Shown here: positions 14,218 to 18,148 of the stretch, piece by piece
How the letters are laid out: each line of letters opens with the position of its first letter
How positions within the stretch are numbered: position 1 is the stretch's first letter
Assembly: GCA_002352285.1 (NCBI GenBank)
Contig: DEIC01000068.1
Location: forward strand, 459-18,606
Source of the DNA: Alphaproteobacteria bacterium UBA2784
Lineage (GTDB): Bacteria > Pseudomonadota > Alphaproteobacteria > Micropepsales > Micropepsaceae
DNA length: 18,148 bases
Reading direction: 5' to 3'
Translations under genes and position numbers: made by a program
The notes under the pieces: generated by a model
Seen by the model: only the letters and a program-made list of their open reading frames with translations
Databases searched by the model: none
Told to the model about the DNA's origin: nothing

Positions 14218-15269
14218 GGGCTGGGCGTCCACTGCACGTCGTGAACCGAGCGCGCATGCGTTGCCAGCATCACCAGCCGGTCAAAGCCCAGCGCCACGCC
14301 GCTGGCAGGCGGCATGTGTTCAAGGGCAGCGATGAAATCCTCATCAACCGGATAGGTCTCGCCATAAAGTAGCTGCTTGCGCTCCATCTCGGCGACGAAA
14401 CGGCGGCGCTGTTCGGCCGCATCCGTCAGTTCGCCAAAACCGTTGGCAAGCTCCACGCCGCAGGCATAGGCCTCAAAGCGTTCGGCAAAGCGCGGATCAT
14501 GCGGGCAGGGCCGCGCCAGCGCCGCTTCAGAGATTGGATATTCGTGGAAAAGGGTCAGCCGTTCGCGCCCCAGATGCGGCTCGATCTTTTCCGCCATCAC
14601 GCGGGTGAAGATGTCAGACCAGCCATCATCGCCCGCGATAACAACACCTGCATCCCGCGCCGCCGCCGCAAACACGTCGCGGCCGCCGTCAATGCACGCG
14701 GAAAGATCAATGCCTGCATGAACGCGGAACGCATCAGCGGCGCGCAATTTTTCGGGCGCAAGAAAGGGATCAATCGCAACACCGTCATGAACAAGCGTGC
14801 GCGTGCCCGCCTCCTCAGCCGCCATGCGGATGATGGCCACTGTATCATCCATGACTGCGGCATAGGGCGCATGTACGCGATACCATTCCAGCATCGTGAA
14901 CTCGCTGGCGTGCAGTTTTCCGCTCTCGCGGTTGCGCCACACACGCGCGAAATCGAAAATGCGCGTTTCGCCCGCTGCCAGCAATTTCTTTGCGGCAAAT
15001 TCGGGTGAGGTGTGGAGATAGAAATTCTCGCGCCGGCCATCGGCGTGCACGCGCGTGGTGGCAAAGGCATGCAGATGCGCCTCGGCGCATGGACTGTGCT
15101 GCAGGGCGGTGCATTCGACCTCGACAAAATCCTCAGCCGCAAACCACGCCCGCAGCCGCGCCAGAATCCGCGCCCGGGTAAGAAGGGCGGGGCGCCGGTC
15201 GGCATGGCGCTCCCGGTCCCACCAGGGGCGGACCGCGCCAGCCCCGTTTTTTCCAGCATTCCCCGTCAT
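14214..15269 (-). CDS. epmA: EF-P lysine ligase EpmA (GenX/PoxA, LysRS paralogue)
   Basis: A 351-residue class II aminoacyl-tRNA synthetase catalytic domain without the anticodon-binding domain of LysRS. The ATG at 15269 has GAGAGGG 6 bases upstream and is preferred to a GTG at 15275. Motif 2 and its surroundings are seen as FYLHTSPEFAAKKLLAAG (83-100) and ARVWRNRESGKLHASEFTMLEW (108-129, in two segments). Motif 3 is ASGVALGFDRLVML with R331. It activates (R)-beta-lysine as adenylate and ligates it to the conserved lysine of EF-P. At 351 residues it is slightly longer than E. coli EpmA (325) owing to an extended N-terminus. It is followed by epmB with a 4-bp overlap, and its start is 168 bp from the divergent efp start. 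EpmC, the hydroxylase, is not encoded here. Confidence 0.95.
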   Translation of the reverse strand: MTGNAGKNGAGAVRPWWDRERHADRRPALLTRARILARLRAWFAAEDFVEVECTALQHSPCAEAHLHAFATTRVHADGRRENFYLHTSPEFAAKKLLAAGETRIFDFARVWRNRESGKLHASEFTMLEWYRVHAPYAAVMDDTVAIIRMAAEEAGTRTLVHDGVAIDPFLAPEKLRAADAFRVHAGIDLSACIDGGRDVFAAAARDAGVVIAGDDGWSDIFTRVMAEKIEPHLGRERLTLFHEYPISEAALARPCPHDPRFAERFEAYACGVELANGFGELTDAAEQRRRFVAEMERKQLLYGETYPVDEDFIAALEHMPPASGVALGFDRLVMLATHARSVHDVQWTPSP

Positions 15270-15437
15270 TTGCACCCTCTCGGGTCGGGGGGAAGAGAAG
15301 GGGCGCGCAACACCCCTTTTCGGATGGCTGCCAAACGTGTATCAGCCCCGGCCAATGGCATCACCCAAGACAGCCGTTTGATGCGCCGGGGTATTTCCGG
15401 GGCGCACGGCCTGTCGTTTTGTTGAGCGAAGGTTTCC
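15270..15437. promoter_or_regulatory. Divergent epmA / efp promoter region
   Basis: A 168-bp gap must drive both epmA and efp. Good ribosome sites are present at both ends (GAGAGGG for epmA, GAAGG for efp). Near efp an imperfect hairpin pairs TGCGCC (15382-15387) with GGCGCA (15401-15406), in the probable efp leader. No named operator is recognised, and the hairpin is too weak to call a riboswitch. Confidence 0.35.
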
Positions 15438-16010
15438 ATGGTCAAGGTCATCGCAAGTAATCTGCGCAAGGGCAATGTGGTCGAGCTGGAAGACGGCCGC
15501 CTTTATGTTGTGCTGTCGGCGGAGAGCTTTTTCCCCGGCAAGGGCACGCCCACAACCCAGGTCGATATGCGCCGCATTTCGGATGGCGTAAAGACCCAGC
15601 AGCGCTGGAAGACGACCGATCCGGTGGAGAAGGCGCATGTGGAATATCTGCCCTTCACCTATCTCTATGCGGATGGTGACGACTACGTCTTCATGAACAA
15701 GGAAAATTACGAGCAGATTCACGTGTCCGCCGATGTGGTGGGCGACCTTGTGCCCTATCTGCAGGAAAACATGGAAGTCGAGATCAGCCTGCACAACGGC
15801 AATGCGATTGCGCTTGAAGGCCCGCAGCGCGTGATCCTCGAAGTCACGGAAACCGAGCCGGTGGTCAAGGGCCAGACGGCGGCCAACTCGTTCAAGTCGG
15901 CGATGCTGTCGAATGGCGTGCGCACGCAGGTGCCGCCGCATATCGCCACCGGCACGCGCGTGGTGATCAACACCGCCGACGGCGCCTATGTGGAGCGCGC
16001 GAAGGAGTAG
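15438..16010 (+). CDS. efp: Translation elongation factor P
   Basis: A 190-residue protein of normal EF-P length with GAAGG 6 bases before the ATG. The N-terminal KOW-like domain carries the modification loop FFPGKGTPTT, where K35 corresponds to the beta-lysylated K34 of E. coli. Two OB-fold domains follow, ending with the typical TGTRVVINTADGAYVERAKE tail. It binds ribosomes stalled at polyproline sequences and promotes peptide bond formation. The neighbouring epmA and epmB supply its modification, so K35 is very likely beta-lysylated. The gene is alone on its strand and is followed 62 bp later by a hairpin of the structured repeat. Confidence 0.97.
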   Translation: MVKVIASNLRKGNVVELEDGRLYVVLSAESFFPGKGTPTTQVDMRRISDGVKTQQRWKTTDPVEKAHVEYLPFTYLYADGDDYVFMNKENYEQIHVSADVVGDLVPYLQENMEVEISLHNGNAIALEGPQRVILEVTETEPVVKGQTAANSFKSAMLSNGVRTQVPPHIATGTRVVINTADGAYVERAKE

Positions 16011-16072
16011 GGGCGCGCTGCTTCTTCCGCCTCCCCCGATTTGGGCTCTCGGATTCACACATCTTGCTTCCA

Positions 16073-16231
16073 CCTCCTCCGCAACTTGTTGCGGGGGAGG
16101 TAGGATTGCGCTTGCGATCCGGGTGGGGGCTCTTGTTTTCTTCCTAATTCCCCCACCCGCGATGCAAGGGCATCGCTGGCCTCCCCCGCGTGAAGCCACG
16201 CGGGCGGAGGCGCAAAAACATGAAGCAATCC
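16073..16231. repeat. Structured intergenic repeat, copy 2
   Basis: This lies in the 287-bp gap between the convergent efp and pcp genes. The first hairpin, CCTCCTCCGCAAC / GTTGCGGGGGAGG (16073-16085 / 16088-16100), pairs along 13 bp with one wobble. A small hairpin, GGATTGC-GCTT-GCGATCC, comes next. Then comes the 99-bp core 16117-16215 shared with copy 1: a GGGTGGGGG / CCCCCACCC stem, a GCGATGC-AAGG-GCATCGC hairpin, and a long CCTCC...GGAGG stem with one bulge. GGATTG near the start and CAATCC near the end are inverted. It could terminate efp and pcp transcripts from both sides. The rest of the gap (16011-16072, 16232-16297) shows nothing. Confidence 0.8.
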
Positions 16232-16297
16232 GCTGGCTCGGCGAATTGTGTGCACACGACAGCTGAAGATAAGGGGAGGCTGACGAAGACTTGAATT

Positions 16298-16909
16298 TCA
16301 AAACACCCCCAGCACCGCCCGCGCGCCTGCGAACAGATCATTTTCTGACAGCGCAAAGAGGTCTGCCGCAATGCGACCCTCTGCCGACAGGCGGTCGCGC
16401 TGTTCGGCAAGGTACGGCACGTGAATGAATCCCGTTGGCCGCTCGGGCAACAGCCGCCGCGTCTTGTAGAAGACGAGATTGCACATATACGCGCCCGCAT
16501 CATCGGAAAGCGCATGCGGCAGCGACAGCGCGTCAAGCTGCGCTGCCATGGCCGGAAGCGGCAAACCTGTGCCAAGCGTGGCAGGCCCCAGCGGATCAAG
16601 CCAGGGCGATGCAGCAACAGCGCCCGCCGCATCCGGCGCTGCCTGTTTCGCCTCATTGCGCGCCAGACGCTCGAACGTGAACCCCTGCGCCTTGGCCGAA
16701 AGGCCGAACGAGACCACTGCATCGGGCCGCAATTCGGCAATCGCAGGCGCCAGCACGCGCTCAAACACATCGAATGTGGTGGGCAACACGCGCACCGAAA
16801 AACTTGCGCCACCTTGCGGAGGGTTTTCCGCAAGATGGCGCATCAGCACTTCGGTGGGATTTTCCGGCGCGCCCGGAAAGGGCTGAAAGCCGGTCACCAG
16901 CACATGCAT
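16298..16909 (-). CDS. pcp: Pyroglutamyl-peptidase I (cysteine peptidase C15)
   Basis: A 203-residue protein of normal family length that removes N-terminal pyroglutamate from peptides in the cytoplasm. It opens MHVLVTGFQPFPGAPENPTE, the C15 N-terminal signature. The catalytic triad is visible: E80 (FTFERLARN), C143 (DDAGAYMCN) and H163 (GFIHVPYL). The start is 8 bp downstream of the stop of the aldehyde dehydrogenase gene, so the two are probably co-transcribed. No good Shine-Dalgarno precedes the ATG, which suggests coupled translation. A functional link with the dehydrogenase is not evident. It ends facing efp across the structured repeat. Confidence 0.93.
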   Translation of the reverse strand: MHVLVTGFQPFPGAPENPTEVLMRHLAENPPQGGASFSVRVLPTTFDVFERVLAPAIAELRPDAVVSFGLSAKAQGFTFERLARNEAKQAAPDAAGAVAASPWLDPLGPATLGTGLPLPAMAAQLDALSLPHALSDDAGAYMCNLVFYKTRRLLPERPTGFIHVPYLAEQRDRLSAEGRIAADLFALSENDLFAGARAVLGVF

Positions 16910-16917
16910 GGGCGGTG

Positions 16918-18148
16918 TTACGCCGCTTCGTAGCCGAACATCGACTTCACTTCGAGGAAGTCATGCAGCCCGAACTCGCCCCATTCGCGGCCATTGCCCG
17001 ATTGCTTGTAACCGCCAAACGGCGCCTTGATGTCGCCGCCCGCACCATTGATATGCACCATGCCGGTGCGCAACTGGGCCGCAACCTTGCGCGCGTGATT
17101 GATGTCGCCCGACTGCACATAGCCGGAAAGCCCATAGACCGTGTCATTCGCCATGGCGATGGCATCCGCTTCGGTCTTGTAGGGAAGGATCGAGAGCACC
17201 GGCCCGAAGATTTCCTCGCGCGCAATCGTCATGGTGTTGGTGACATTCGCGAACACGGTGGGGCGCACATAATAGCCCTTGTTCAGGCCATCCGGTCGGC
17301 CAAGCCCGCCGACAACAAGTGTCGCACCCTCGTCAATGCCCGCTTTGATAAGGCCCTGGATCTTGTCGAACTGCGTTTTGTTGACGACGGGGCCGATGGT
17401 TGTGCCCTCCGCATGCGGATCACCGGCCTTCACCTTCTCGGCGGTGGCCTTGGCGATCTGGACGGCGGCGTCATGCATGCCGGTGGGCACAAACATGCGC
17501 GACGGCGCATTACACGACTGGCCGGAGTTCGACATCATCTGCATCACGCCGCGCGACACCGCCTTGGTAAGGTCCGCGTCTTCCAGAATGATGTTGGCCG
17601 ACTTGCCACCCAGCTCCTGCGCCACGCGCTTGACCGTATCGGCGGCGGCCTTCGCCACCAGAATGCCCGCGCGCGTAGAACCCGTGAACGACATCATGTC
17701 GATGCCCGGATGCGCGGAAAGCGGGGCGCCTACGCCCGGCCCGTCGCCCTGGATCAGGTTGAACACGCCGGCGGGCACGCCCGCCTCATGGATGATCTCG
17801 GCCACGATGATGGCGTTGAGCGGCGTATATTCTGAAGGCTTCAAGACCATCGTGCAGCCGGCAGCCAGCGCGGGCGCGACCTTGCACATGATCTGGTTGA
17901 TGGGCCAGTTCCACGGCGTGATCATGCCGACAACGCCGACGGGCTCATAGACCACATTGGTGGTGCCCATCTTGCGCTCGAAATGGAATTCTTTCAGCAC
18001 GCGCAGTGTCTCGGCCAGATGGCCAAGACCGGATGCCGCCTGCGCCGCGCGCGAAAGACCAATGGGCGCACCCATTTCCTGCGTGATCGATTCCGCAATC
18101 TCGCCCATGCGGCGCTGGAAGATTTCGATGATCTTGGCGAGATAGCCA
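16918..18148 (-). CDS. Aldehyde dehydrogenase (NAD(P)-dependent), 5' end outside window
   Basis: The frame is open to the right edge; codons before the internal ATG at 18108 (GYLAKIIEIFQRR) fit the family, so the gene starts beyond the window. About 410 residues are seen of a usual 470-500. Family motifs are present: MITPWNWP, VLKPSEYTPLNA, FTGSTRAG, the general base glutamate in QELGGKSANI (codon 17614-17616), the nucleophilic cysteine in GQSCNAPSR (codon 17512-17514), EEIFGPVL and the C-terminal PFGGYKQSGNGREWG. It oxidises an aldehyde to the acid (or acyl-CoA); the substrate cannot be inferred. The stop lies 8 bp before pcp, so they likely share an mRNA. Confidence 0.95.
   Translation of the reverse strand, partial: GYLAKIIEIFQRRMGEIAESITQEMGAPIGLSRAAQAASGLGHLAETLRVLKEFHFERKMGTTNVVYEPVGVVGMITPWNWPINQIMCKVAPALAAGCTMVLKPSEYTPLNAIIVAEIIHEAGVPAGVFNLIQGDGPGVGAPLSAHPGIDMMSFTGSTRAGILVAKAAADTVKRVAQELGGKSANIILEDADLTKAVSRGVMQMMSNSGQSCNAPSRMFVPTGMHDAAVQIAKATAEKVKAGDPHAEGTTIGPVVNKTQFDKIQGLIKAGIDEGATLVVGGLGRPDGLNKGYYVRPTVFANVTNTMTIAREEIFGPVLSILPYKTEADAIAMANDTVYGLSGYVQSGDINHARKVAAQLRTGMVHINGAGGDIKAPFGGYKQSGNGREWGEFGLHDFLEVKSMFGYEAA

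Noticed and set aside
15382..15406. Riboswitch or attenuator in the efp leader
   Set aside because: Only a short imperfect hairpin is present, with no known riboswitch motif and no U-tract.
15342..16301. 319-codon minus-strand frame across efp
   Set aside because: It lies opposite a complete efp and runs through the structured repeat, with no domain or ribosome site supporting it.

Overview
The window is high-GC DNA that reads as an alphaproteobacterial chromosome. The evidence is a PleC-type sensor kinase next to a DivK-like receiver, a perfect CtrA-type TTAA-N7-TTAA site, clustered GANTC (CcrM-type) sites, and uniformly high-GC codon use. The order cannot be fixed from the sequence alone. 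No tRNA, rRNA, CRISPR, IS element or phage gene was seen. Gene density is high and nearly every real gene belongs to a recognisable family.

Left part (1-5920, all minus strand): signalling and envelope. In transcription order it holds a PAS / degenerate-GGDEF / EAL protein (probable c-di-GMP phosphodiesterase), then a membrane histidine kinase of PleC type, a stand-alone Hpt protein and a single-domain receiver. The last three are joined by two ATGA stop/start overlaps. Next comes the 5' part of a secreted protein resembling the non-hydrolase middle region of the Pel polysaccharide protein PelA, which leaves the window at base 1. A CtrA-like site lies upstream of the PelA-like gene. A second, imperfect one, with a 14-bp palindrome and three GANTC sites, lies upstream of the kinase. 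Together these suggest a cell-cycle-linked phosphorelay near c-di-GMP turnover and exopolysaccharide functions; that link is inference.

Middle (6019-10633): an M1 aminopeptidase N gene and a conserved protein of unknown function, both minus strand, then a plus-strand secreted protein. The secreted protein has a beta-rich domain followed by two copies of a two-cysteine repeat, and its gene ends at a strong terminator.

Right part (10797-18148): two adjacent acyl-CoA dehydrogenase genes, probably two subunits of one heteromeric enzyme. They converge on epmB-epmA (minus), which is divergent from efp (plus), so the lysine-modification enzymes for elongation factor P sit beside their substrate. 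Last come pcp (pyroglutamyl peptidase) and a 5'-truncated aldehyde dehydrogenase gene on the minus strand, separated by 8 bp.

Two intergenic spaces (about 8729-8908 and 16073-16231) carry copies of one structured repeat. A 99-bp core is about 91% identical without gaps, and a flanking hairpin keeps its pairing although its sequence differs.
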